Part shown: positions 15,301-26,033 of the stretch, piece by piece
Position numbering within the stretch: position 1 is the first letter of the stretch
Layout of the letters: each line of letters begins with the position of its first letter
Assembly: GCA_900708905.1 (NCBI GenBank)
Contig: CAADRB010000016.1
Location: forward strand, 1,221,953 to 1,285,952
Direction: 5' to 3'
DNA length: 64,000 nt
DNA from: Hymenolepis diminuta
Taxonomy: Eukaryota; Platyhelminthes; Cestoda; Cyclophyllidea; Hymenolepididae
Notes under the pieces: generated by a model
Database searches by the model: none
Seen by the model: the letters and a program-made list of their open reading frames with translations, nothing else
What the model was told of the DNA's origin: nothing
Program-made: the position numbers and the translations under genes

Positions 15301-18300
15301 GTGGCTTTTGGAACTCTTCGAGAGGGTATTATGGTGATGAATCGGACCTCATTATCCATGGAAGCTTTCAAAAACGTCCTCTTAGAGCCCTATTTTATGT
15401 TGTATGGTGAAGTCTATGCACCAGAAATTGATCGTAAGTTAAAGCTAATGCTTATTACACTTCAGTAATCGTGTTGTTTAATAATAATTTTGATCTCTCA
15501 CTTTATAGCTCAAGATTGGGGAGTGAATCTGACTGAGACTCCGCTCTTTGAAATGGTTCCAATCATGGATGTCATCTATCTTCTGTACTCAATTGTTCTC
15601 ATGTTGAGTGTGATCATCGCCGTATTCAATAGCATCTACTCCAGAGAGTTGGCTCAATCAGAATTGATTTACAAATACCTCCGATACTCCATAATCACCG
15701 AGTACGAATCCCGGCCGCTTCTTCCTCCTCCGTTTGTGGTATTTTCCTGGATCTATGCCGCTTTTCGAGCTGCTTACAAGCACTGTAAATCCTCACCTCA
15801 TTGTAAAACGTGCCGCCAGATGTGTCGACAATGTAGAAAGTTCTGTAAAAGGTCAAAAAAGTGGACACAACGGAAACTCAAACATAGACACAGATCGAAA
15901 TCCTCTTCGTCAAGAAGTAGTTCATCTTCTTCGTCATCATCGGATTCTTCCAGCACAAAATCTTCGTCTTCACCTGGAAACTCTTTTGATATCGGACACA
16001 TCTTCGCTCCTAGAACAGCTATATCAAACGGTGGACAACAGTCCGATGCATTGAGTAAGTCTGGAATCCCTTCAGCTTTGAGTATTCAGTTTATATTCTC
16101 TTCTTTAATTGCTTTTGTCAGATGATACTCAACTAATAGTCTATATAATTTGACGTATTTGAGTTCAGATTGAACACGGAAAATTTTTTTTTAATTTTTC
16201 ACGGCAATGCGACTTCCTTCTTGCCGAACATCCGATTAGCATCCGCATGAAATTTCCTTAAGCAACGATCTGGGTGGTCAGGCTTAGAAATGTATAGTAT
16301 TTCAATAGCATTTTGGTGTATGAAGACTTGCCCACAGATTTTGTCGTCGCTTTTCTAGTTGTACGGCAAGGCTTCTCAGCAAACACATTAACAGCAAATC
16401 TCTCTTTTCGAAAATGTCTATCGAGAAAACTGTTAACATCCTTGTTCATTCTGGACCCTTGTTAGAATCCAATATTTGGGCTAATTTGCAGACGATCTTT
16501 GGAGGGCATCACTTGTTTCTTTTGGGGTTAGATTTTACTAACTAAAATTGTCGACTACCTTCTAATGCATATTTCAATTCTGCAGAACAACATTCTCGAA
16601 ATTGATGTATATTATGCTACTCTAATAATCCTTTAATAAGTTAGCTTAATCAATCTTTTTTATCATATTACTGACGGAACTGTTATCGAACTCCAAATAA
16701 GATAACGCTCTATGTTTGTTTCCTAGGCCAGTGTTACAGCGGTCTAATCGATTTGATCTAATTAATTCAGACCTCCATTTTATGTATCCATTAGTGATAG
16801 TTAAATGATTAGTGTCACTGAGCGTTTAGTAGTGTATAATCGTTTCTTCCAATCTCAGAATCATTCTAAAATAACATATGAAAGGAAGAAAAATCACATT
16901 GAAGGCTTACTTTTTTACTACTCGCTCTTTCTTCTCTTTTTTCCAGAGCTCTTCTTAGAAGCTAAGGAGGTGGAAAAACTTCACGATTTTGAGGAAGAAT
17001 GTGTAGAAGATTACTGGCGAGAGAAGAAAATTGACGAGAGCAAACAGACTGAAGTTCACCTGGAGAACATCACTTCGGGAATGGCTGCAATGCAATATCG
17101 TCTCAGTGAAGTTCATCTTCGGCAACAGCAACTTCGAGGCGACATCCATACAATTCATGATGATGTCCTAGCCGGTCAGGAGGAAGTCCTCTCTCGACTC
17201 GATGAGTCTAAAACCGATCTGGAGGTTAACGGTTCACAAAGAAATCTACTTTCTGGAAGCTCTGTAGATCCAGTTTTACTTGGATCTATTCTTTGGCTCC
17301 TTAAAAACAGCGTCAACAGAGAAATCGGTACGTTTTGGGGTCTGTTTTAGCACGAATAAATGATGAATAATTGTAGTTTTACAAATAAGGGTGGCTTAAT
17401 CCAGCAATTAGGCCACAATTAAATTTTAAATGGGTAAGAAATAAGTTCTAAAAGAATGCGACCTACATGGGATAGTGATTTTCTAGAACACATTTTGTGA
17501 GAGGTCTATGTAACAGAGATCGGTACTTTCACATGCGGGTGCAGCAAGAATAACACACTGTGCATCACAAAAGAGAAATCTGTTCACCTGTTTTTCGGAA
17601 AAATCAATTCCAATTTACAATAATGTAATGAAGTTTCTTCTTTCAATTCCAGCTACTGGAGCTAATGATCTTGATATACAAAAATGTGGCATAACCAATA
17701 CCGGGATTCAAAGTCATCGACAACAGCGCCTTGGAGACAACGATGCAACCTCCCTTCGAGCACACTGTCGGCGTCAAGTGTGTCAACATAATCGGCCGAA
17801 ATTCTCCTCTAAACTCTCTTCGCATACAGAGGAAGAAGATGGTGATGGTAGTGAGATGGGGGAAGCTAAAGACACAGATTTAGAAGCTCAAGATTATTCG
17901 GCTGACAGGATAATTAGTCGAGGAGCGGCTAGGCAGGCACAGCTTTTGAAGCATGAGGTAAGCATCTTTTAGTTTTTTCACAATTTTTACGTCTTTTTAT
18001 CTTAACTGGTTGGCTATCCGTTAATCATCGTATTTAGTTATTTCTCATGACAGAAGGATAAGGCATTTTACTACTTTTTCTCATGGAGGGAACGTCTAAA
18101 CACCTATGAAGAAAAATACAGATCGTTTTTGACCAACTCTTTGTGCGGCTGCAAATTTGGAGGTATCCATTTTTGTGGGCGGGATAAGGTTTGCTTACAG
18201 AGTAATTCACTATCAAATATCCTTCCATCTAATCCTAACCTTTGGATTTGAAACTAAAGTTCATTTTGTGAATCTTTTAATGAATCAGACTTCTCTGTTT

Positions 18301-20480
18301 CTTCATAAATGACGACATATTTCTGCCAAGTCAGAGGGTTTGATATTCACAAATGAACATCGATTAAACAAAACAACTAACCACAATAATTAAAATGGGT
18401 CATTAATGGAATTGCGATTTGCGATTTTCTCATCAGATACCTTTCAGGATGCGGTTAACAAATTCATTTACCAAATCAGAAGTTGTGCGTTCAATGCCCA
18501 TCGACACAAGTCCAGTGAACGGAATGGCCAACCTTACTAATTAAGTCTGGCTCGTAAAGGTAATGACCGAATTTGGGTTTTCGGCAGGGAGTTTTCATGG
18601 TGCTTTTGTTCTCCATAAGATGGGTGTTGGAAAATGCTTTCATTACTTTTGCTGGGACGCCAACAAGCGGCATTCAATGTTACTGATTATTATTATTACC
18701 ACATAAGAAGAATAGTAAACTGGTCCAATAATAGGTTAGGGGAGGGGATTGAATAGAAATTGAGTGTAAATATAAGTCATCAAATAAGCCTTACCTCATT
18801 TAATCCCTATCTGCACCTAACTTGAACTAATATACCTATTTGCTCTTCCATCTGCTGACTTAGGGGTGCAAAGGGGCTGTGGGATTATAGTCACCTAAGG
18901 TCTTACGATTAGCAGCTCAATACTATAGACATTGCAGCTGGCTCAAGCCATGTGACGCAAAACAGTGGAGACCTAACCTTTTTTCTGCTTCAGAAATTCC
19001 GTCAACAAAGACGCACTGCAATGGGCCTTGACAGCGATGACAGTGACGATCCGGAAAAGCCCCTTGTTATTGAACCTCTCCAAAAGGGAGCATCAACTGA
19101 ATTACCTTTCCCAGAATCAGGTCATACTGCCAATGATTGGCTTCGCCTCCTGGCTGAACGCATCCTTGAACAGCAAAATTTGACCAAGTCTCCATCGACG
19201 GATCCTGGACCACTAGGCAGACAGCAGCAGCAGTGTTCATCCCAGAAACTTCTTACTACACGATACCGATCATCCCTCTCTCCCACATCAAGTCTATCTG
19301 CCTATCCACGTCATTTGGATGTGTAAATTGAACAACATGCCCAATTTTATAACTTTATTTGAATGTGATTGAAAATTCTGTTCCTCTTTTTGCTTTTAGA
19401 ATTCGCCGAAGTCCATCTTCCTCGGTCAATGTCAGTGGCATTAGACATTCCCATCGTGTCATTCCTGCCGCCGCACACCATGCTGCAAATCGCGAATATA
19501 CCACAATTCTAGATGACATTGACATTTCCCATCTCCTTCAGCCTGATAGTCCAACGACAAGTCCTATGGGTTCTCGGACCGATCTCCAACAAATTCCCAC
19601 GGCTGTTGTTGACGGACCGAATACGGCTAAGCATGAAAAGAGGCGACGAGGTACCCGTTTCGTACTTCCACCCCTTGGTGGTGATCAGCAATCTGATTTT
19701 AAATTGGAGGTGTCTGAGACAAAGAGAACTCGACATAGACACCATAGGCATCGTGAGAGACGTAGTCCTTCAGTTCCGACTCTTACTCTTACGGAGGCTG
19801 AAAACGAAAGCCCTACTGTCGGTACATCTCTTGATCAGTTAGTGCAAGAAGTATCTTCAAAGAGTCTTCAACTTCGTCGTTCTTCCCTCTTGAATGCACA
19901 TCCACCATCCATCCGCTCTTCGCAGAATTTCTTGGATGAAGAGAGGAATACACGGGTAGTCCCTGAGGGGGAGACCTTCACTACTGTACCTGAGGATAAT
20001 CAGCTTGACGATCCAGATTCAAATGCTCCTAAAGACCCACTCCATCTTGCTGAAGCTGCAGAATGGAATGAATTAGAGGGTGTTGTTATCCGTCGATTGC
20101 GTCATCTCTCTGTCGCGTTGGAAGAAGAAGCTGCTCCAATTGCCGTGTCTCCACAAAATGACTCTGAATATGGTGGCGATGGGTCATTAACTATTCCTTT
20201 TGTTTTGGATGCTCAAGCAGGTACAAGTAATACTCCGGGAGCCTCGGAAGACCTTTGGAATGCTGCCGCTGCTGCGCTAAAAGAAGCAACTACTCATGGG
20301 GCTGAAGTGGTGGATCCTGATTTGGATCTTGATTATATCCCCTCTGAGGTTCCCACAGTTGTTTGCCCTTTATGCCCCGTGAAACCCACTTCCCCGACTG
20401 CTTCTATGGTTATGGGCGATGAAGAAAGTCGTAAACAGCATTTGCACCGTCTTCACCCTCCCCGTCATTCCCATAACTAG
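394..20480 (+). CDS. TRPM family cation channel (TRPM1/3/6/7-like), 5' partial, 18 exons
   Basis: Plasma-membrane, probably calcium/magnesium-permeable tetrameric channel subunit. Proposed exons: 394-500, 592-789, 2332-2454, 3291-3563, 5870-5964, 6043-6507, 6581-6689, 10282-10617, 11263-11377, 13316-13595, 14457-14706, 14782-14913, 14995-15433, 15509-16054, 16947-17327, 17653-17957, 18994-19322, 19400-20480; about 1,853 residues with phase kept at every junction. Exons to 6507 give TRPM homology regions ([32 protein letters not shown]). [11 protein letters not shown] precedes S1 (14782), S2-S5 follow, the pore has [12 protein letters not shown] (near 15400), and S6 is in 15509-16054. Then come a TRP-like helix, RPLLPPP and a coiled coil starting at [13 protein letters not shown] (16970). 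The roughly 700-residue tail is low-complexity; no kinase or Nudix domain was recognised. Odd points: a poly-Ser tract at 6433-6490, a long MHR-S1 linker, Tyr in place of the TRP-helix Trp, and a GC donor at 11378. The first exon lacks a start and the true start lies upstream of the window. Confidence 0.9.
1319..1535. repeat. Local direct duplication inside a TRPM intron
   Basis: Two diverged copies lie in tandem within the intron at 790-2331: about 1319-1398 and 1457-1535. Both start with a variant of tataaccttattggcctccc, followed by aaatagc, an actaatcc-like motif and a gaactaaataa-like motif. The spacing is about 138 bases. No function is visible. It may be two copies of a dispersed repeat. 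Confidence 0.6.
6433..6495 (+). repeat. Poly-serine coding tract in TRPM MHR-S1 linker
   Basis: About 20 consecutive Ser codons, mixing TCA, TCC, AGC and AGT, end the sixth proposed TRPM exon. The mixed codons include a repeated nonamer-like unit (agcagttca/agcagttcc), which suggests slippage or unequal exchange followed by drift. It lies on the cytoplasmic side just after the last MHR segment. Confidence 0.8.
7507..7530. repeat. ATTG/TGAT tetranucleotide microsatellite
   Basis: A short run of gattgatt units (about five repeats) lies in the large TRPM intron 6690-10281. It is a simple sequence repeat with no sign of function. Confidence 0.8.
8521..8710 (+). repeat. SINE-like element copy (TRPM intron)
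   Basis: A diverged copy of the window's tRNA-derived SINE-like family. A B-box-like ggattcgatgtcc is followed by the shared core cgcaccgattaagtctggcc, then ggcagaattcgatttctt, then the 3' part catgatgctatccctctgcc and ctggaaaatg. The same order of blocks occurs near 18480, 34030, 45310, 49730 and 57120. The preceding piece, 8440-8510 (agtgatgtggatggcc), resembles 13695-13720 and may be a second broken copy. Confidence 0.6.
13690..13800 (+). repeat. Fragment of the SINE-like family (TRPM intron)
   Basis: Shares catccagtgatgtggatggcc with 8450 and, in reverse, with the minus-strand copy near 52580. It continues with gaggggtagtggaatgcgagattcccatcgg. It lies in the intron after the TRPM exon ending at 13595. 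The fragment is short and decayed, so the family assignment is tentative. Confidence 0.4.
18455..18680 (+). repeat. SINE-like element copy (TRPM intron)
   Basis: In order: a tRNA-like start (cggttaacaaattc), a B-box-like gttcaatgcccatcg, agtgaacggaatggccaacc, attaagtctggctcgtaaa, then a 3' part with gttttcatggtgctttt and gtgttggaaaatgctttc. It is collinear with the copies at 8521, 33990, 45260, 49690 and 57090, and is one of the better preserved ones. Confidence 0.6.
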
Positions 20481-23400
20481 ACTTTAGCCCTTTTCCATTC
20501 TGATCCGCTTTTCTCACCCCCCTTTTATAGTCCCTTTGTGATCATTTTTTCTCTCTTGTATAGATAAGTGTATATCTATGTAACTTGAAATATAAATAGA
20601 AAAGAAATGGAATTTAATATTGAATTCCTTTTTGTTAGATGCCATCTGAATAATTACAATCGACTAAGATTTAGGAATAAATAGTATCTACTGATTAACA
20701 TTTAAGTAATAACTTTAAAATTTCGTGTAAACTCGAGCAAAATTGATTGTCTTAGGAATGAAGAGATGAGCTTGTATTTATCTCGCGCACGGCGTTTATT
20801 GGTTTGGATTAGTGCTGAAGAAGTGGACCATTCCCTCTTTATATTTACATACGATCAACAAGTGTTATCTATAACTAAAAGTTATGTCAATAAAATAACC
20901 TGTGTTGTCAACAGCGACTAAGGTAACTCAGACGCAGAAGGAAGATGGGAGAAGACTTATAAAGTGCCCTGTTTATATGCTATTTGGTATCGATTAGCTG
21001 CCTGACTGGCTGGTAATATAACAGTGAGAAGACTTTATTAACAGGTACGGACATGTGAGAACAGTAATCGAACCCGGTTCAGAGTTTTTATGAGTTCTGC
21101 TCTAGGTTCCGGAAAATGCTGATATTCTTCCTATCGGTGATATTTAAAAGAATTTACAGCTTAGGTGTTACTAGCGAAAGATAGAAAGGTCTTTGTAGTA
21201 ATTTAAGTCATTATTTACTTGTTGTATTCATACTTTTCATTGTTTATCTGATTTCATTCTATTCCTCACGGGGTTAATGTGATGATCTATTTAACTCGTC
21301 AAAAATTTGTCATCCTTATGCAGTCACATCCATTCCAACATATTAAAATTCCTTATACAATTTCATCATGCTAACACTTATCCGTTCATGGTTGTATTTA
21401 CTTTCCATTATTCATTGTTTGTCAATCTAGGGACGCATTCACCTTGTTGGCCATTGCCTTGTCGTGGCTTCATTCCCATAACGTGTATGAAAGCATGTGT
21501 GTAAAGTGCCAATAATGCATTCATGAGTGCGACGCACCCGCTTATATTGATTCCCACTCACAGTATCTATGTTACTTCTCCCATTCAATATACTCTGAAC
21601 TACTCAATTCATTGGTACATTTAACTCACTTCGTGGGTACTTCGTTATTATTATTACTGCCTATGCAGGGTAAACTGTTATAGTACTACATTTGGTATCA
21701 CGATCAGTTCGGTACCTGGTGCTATTCAAAATACTAAAGCTTTACTCCTCGAACTTCATGATTTTCAGCACACATATTGAGATTATTCCTAAGCAGAACA
21801 GAGTAAAGCTAGTAAAATGAGGCAAATTGATTAGTAAATTAAGGTATTAATTGATTGTGGGTAAGCCACAAGATTTCCTCAAAGGGATGGCCTTTCACCA
21901 ATTACCAGCAGTTTTACTAATATCTGTTATCTGAGGGTTATATCATATTACAAGGCAGCTTATATTGCACGGTTAATACAGTTATTCTTCAACATGCATA
22001 AACTCATCCACGTTTTGTTTATTACATTAATTGGTCATTATTTTAAGACAACAAGATTCCCTTGTAGAAGTGTTCAATTTATAATTAATTTTATTTATTA
22101 ATTAGAATATAAATTAGATTTGTTCTTTAAAGAAATGCAATTTTGAGTAGAAGACCCGAGTTAAAGTGGAACGGAAACGGAAGTATATTCATCATGGAGT
22201 TGTATTTTTATTATTTCTATACAATCACAAATCTAAAGAGCCTCTTTATTAACTCATGACAACACAAAAACAACTCGAAATGTATTAAAACAAAATTAAT
22301 CCCAGGTAGATTTTCCCTTTAAAATCTTCCGATCTTAAAAGCTAGCAGGAGGCAAAAACCTCTTCCAGAATCAGAAGAAGGAGAATTGAGAGGGGCTAGC
22401 AGATAAGTGAGAGAGGAATGAGAGAGCTCTGGAAAGGAGAACTAGTTGCATGTGACTGTGAAGTTCTATGAAAAGACCAAAATAAGGTACCCCTTGAGAG
22501 GTTGTCTAAATTAGTCTTTTTATGAGTCATCATGTGTTGGCTCTGGTATAGCTGCAGAAACCATTTTAACATGAGTAGTAAGGAAAAAGTAACTTCAAGG
22601 AGGTGGAAGTAAAGAGTACAAATCAAACTACAAATAATTCTTGATCGCAGTGTTAAGAGATGACTGAACTTTAGGTACAATTTAATGGTTTGCACCGCCA
22701 CACTTTAGATCATAGTTCATACGCGATCGAGTGATCACCATGCAAACGACTTATTCTAGTTCAATCCTTTTTTGTTACCTTTAGAGTGATTTTCAATTAT
22801 TAACCTCCAGTCTACATACATCCTTACAATTAAATCATGCTAGTTCTTTAATATGAAATCATTTTCAAATGTTCGCTCTGAAGGATAACTCTCTGTGAAC
22901 TTGCAGAAATACCTTTTATTCGCATTCTCCACGATGATACCTCAGTTTTTCCGCCCACGAAGTTGGAGTGACCTCATTTATGTCCCTATGACGCATAACC
23001 CTCGTCTGTCTGACATGTCTAAACGCGTTCATCGATTTCCCCTCTTTTCTATAACCGCCTCGCTTCACATAAAAAGCACATCTGCGCTCATGCTCTGGCG
23101 TGGCCTTAGCCAAGTGACTAATATATAGCTACCCTTGATTTTCCAGACACACACTGTTCAGTGCGGACTCTTACACGTCCTGTTCATCTCCTCTCTTCCT
23201 CAGCACGCTGCTCTCTCTCTCTCCCCCTCTCTGTTACTCATTGTGGTTTCCTTGAATACATTTTTGGTCTACTCAACTCTTTGTGTTCTGCTTCACAATT
23301 GTTGTTAGCTCTTACTCAAACAGCTACGAATTGGTTGTCGTAATTTGTTAGCTGCAAACCGTTGGTTGTTATCTAACTCCAACAGATCAATGCAGTAATT

Positions 23401-24715
23401 AAACATTAATAAATGTAGAGATGAAATAAGAGAACGAGGTTGAGAAGTTCGTTAGCTTACATGAACTGTGCTAACAACCGACTGTATCATCCGAATTATC
23501 CACTGACTTCGGTAGCCACTCACATTGGTAATGAACGAGATATGACATGATGTCACTGCATAAATTTGCCAATCAGAGAATGGTGGTAACATCGGCATCA
23601 GCTGAATAAGAGAACAAATCTCACTACCAAACTTTTCATTTATCAATATTAAATGCAGCTGAAAGCATGATATCGTCTCTTCCGTATTTCTATGTATGCT
23701 ATATGAATATGATAAATTTCGTATTTTTTCCAGTCTTTGCTATGGGAAATGAACATTATGACTTCATGAATAAGGCTCTTACCAACAGCAGATCGCCATT
23801 CATGACTTTGAGAGAGATTCAACCAGCCAACCTTTATACGAATACAACTCATTATTTTTTATGAATTTAAATCGAAGTGAGAGGTGCTTAATCACGAAAA
23901 TGCTAATAAGTATCACAAATATCAAAGATCAAAACTCCAGCACTGGAGGTCTTCAGCTTTTTTGACGAACACCTTTGAATTTCAATCTCTCCCTCCTTCG
24001 GTAGATGCAAGACGATTATTATGTGCTAATATTTCAACGCATACATGGACTGCTAAACAAGACACAACCTTCAAAAAGAGATAAGGAATGCAGATTTGAT
24101 ATACAAAATCGAAATCAAAAACAGTAATGAGTTTGGAGGTGTTTAGCGGGAATGAGGGCCCAATTTGGATGCAGAGTCCTAACTAGAACACCGACCACAA
24201 ATTAAAGTGTGAGAAAAGGGAAACGGTCTGCATGGACCCTTAGCGTCATGACTTTTTGCAAACACATGTGAGGTGAGATATTGGCGGACAGACCATCATC
24301 AAACCAGCAACCAGTAGACTAGACCAATAGACTATATTGGATGATTGGTCATACCATTTCAGAAACATAACTGGCCAAGATACTAGCAGAACGATTAGAA
24401 CTACCCTGGATTTACCATAACAGTAGTCACTAGAGATCACTCGAGGTGAACAACAATTTAAATTAAGACATCAGTTTTGACGTAATCCAGAAGTGTCTTA
24501 CTATATGAGTAGTTGGGATGAAGGAATCGCAGCGTGATTAAAGGCATGGAGTTCTAGAACGATATACCCCTGATTCTAAAATTTTTAAAAAATCAATAAA
24601 AATAATCACGATGAAACCCGTTTTTATCCAATAGACGCTCACACAACAGGCAAAGAAAACAAAGAAAAGAGATAATGCATTGGGAAGATTCTTTCAGAGT
24701 ATATTCGTTTAACTA
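20481..24715. other. Intergenic region between TRPM and signal peptide peptidase
   Basis: About 4.2 kb between two convergent genes. I found no convincing coding exon; the open frames here are short and resemble no family I know. Near 21060-21085 there is aatcgaacccggttc, which on the minus strand reads like a tRNA B box and may be a decayed SINE. A pyrimidine run (ctctctctctccccctctc) lies near 23210-23230. Nothing else stands out. Confidence 0.5.
20676..20681 (+). promoter_or_regulatory. Candidate poly(A) signal of the TRPM gene
   Basis: AATAAA about 196 bases after the TRPM stop codon at 20480. A near match (atataaata) occurs earlier, about 20590. This is sequence-only evidence. Confidence 0.35.
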
Positions 24716-26033
24716 CTAATTTTTCTTCTTCTCCTCCTTGAATGCTCTAATTCGCATCTCCACTTCTTCAGGAATGTCCTTATAACTAAAATGAAATAAA
24801 TATGCATTAAAACTCATTCGATTTCCAATGAGAACAGTTTAAATAAGTCTTACGCCATGAGTTGTTCAAAATCTCCTTTAATGAAAGCCGTGGTAAGAGG
24901 GAAACCCAAACAAGTGGGAACCAGATAAAGTAGAGCGGGCTAAAAGGGGAAAATCGATAAAAACAAACTCATCTTACCTGAGCATGACGGAACGTATACA
25001 TGAAGGCAAAGGTTAAAAGAAGACCAATAATGTATGCAATGTAACCGATCCAGAAATACAATCGACTTCCGTTTCTGTTAAGTCTATCAATAAAAAATAT
25101 TTTGATATTCAAAAACTCAAACTTACTTAACGTCAAATCTGAGAAGAATAGCTAAGAAAATTCCTGGGATTACGATATCACCGAGTCCAAGCATTCCAAC
25201 ATCTTTTGAGAAGAATCCATTTGTAAGAAAATCTCTTGGAAAGACTACCTTTACTGGAGCTTCAAAGTTTGTGGCCACAAAAACCATAACGCCAGTTCCG
25301 AATACCCAAAAGATATCATAGACAAAGAGACCACCAAGAAGAATACACCCGTTGATAACACGATCAAGGTGTAGATACTCGATACCAATTATCGCAATAG
25401 AAATACCAATAATGTTATTAGCAATCCAGTGCTTTGTAGTAACATATGCAATACTCGTTGCTAGGGCGAGGATTAATGGCAAAACGTCTCTTCTGTCAAA
25501 ATCAAATTTAAAGTCCTCTGTACCTAATACTATCTTATAAAAATCGTAGAAATATTACCATTTTGCTCATCACTTTCCTCTGTTTCTGTCAGCGTCAAAG
25601 TAAAACGCGTCTTTGCTAATTGTTTTGGAAAGATTCTTGCCAATGGTCTATGAGATATATTATTTAAAAAGGAGTTAAAACAGTACCTAGTCAAACTGAA
25701 CACAGTTTGGAACCCCAAAATAAAGGAATAAACGGAAAGAAGCAGATTAATATACTCAGCAGCAATAACTTTGAAAACTAAGAAGATACCGAAGAGTGTG
25801 CAAGAGGCATAGACGGGGAACATTGCCACTTCTTTAGACTTTAAAACTGTCAAATCGGTGGACTCAGGTTTCATAGATTCTTCAACCGCTTTGACGGATT
25901 TGTGGCAACCAATGTAAATTGGGATTATTGCCATGAAAAACAGGGCAGCGGAAGCAATTCCAGCCTCTGGAGTAAAAGTTCTTGTAGCATTATTAACCAC
26001 GGTTTCATTCAGAAGATTGTCAACTTGGTCCAT
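24716..26033 (-). CDS. Signal peptide peptidase (presenilin-type intramembrane aspartyl protease)
   Basis: GxGD-type protease of the ER membrane that cleaves leftover signal peptides and other type II membrane segments (HM13/SPP family). Exons, 5' to 3' on the minus strand: 26033-25687, 25647-25559, 25523-25127, 25083-24978, 24939-24854, 24785-24716; 364 residues, close to human SPP (377). Catalytic motifs are intact: YD at residues 214-215 (GGLFVYDIFWVFG), GLGD at 258-261, and PAL at 314-316 (AQPALLYLVP). Two N-glycosylation sequons near the N-terminus (N9-E-T, N15-A-T) and a C-terminal KKKN, which fits the KKxx ER-retrieval pattern, agree with the family. Four of the five introns are tiny (39, 35, 43 and 38 or 39, and 68 bases for the last). 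The start is the first in-frame Met and aligns with the family N-terminus. Confidence 0.93.

Noticed and set aside
15798..16001. Acidic minus-strand frame over TRPM
   Set aside because: It is the antisense of the Ser-rich and basic coding tract of TRPM.
17653..20480. Enzyme domain (kinase or Nudix) in the TRPM tail
   Set aside because: The tail is low-complexity with no kinase or Nudix motifs, so the channel is not classed as a chanzyme.
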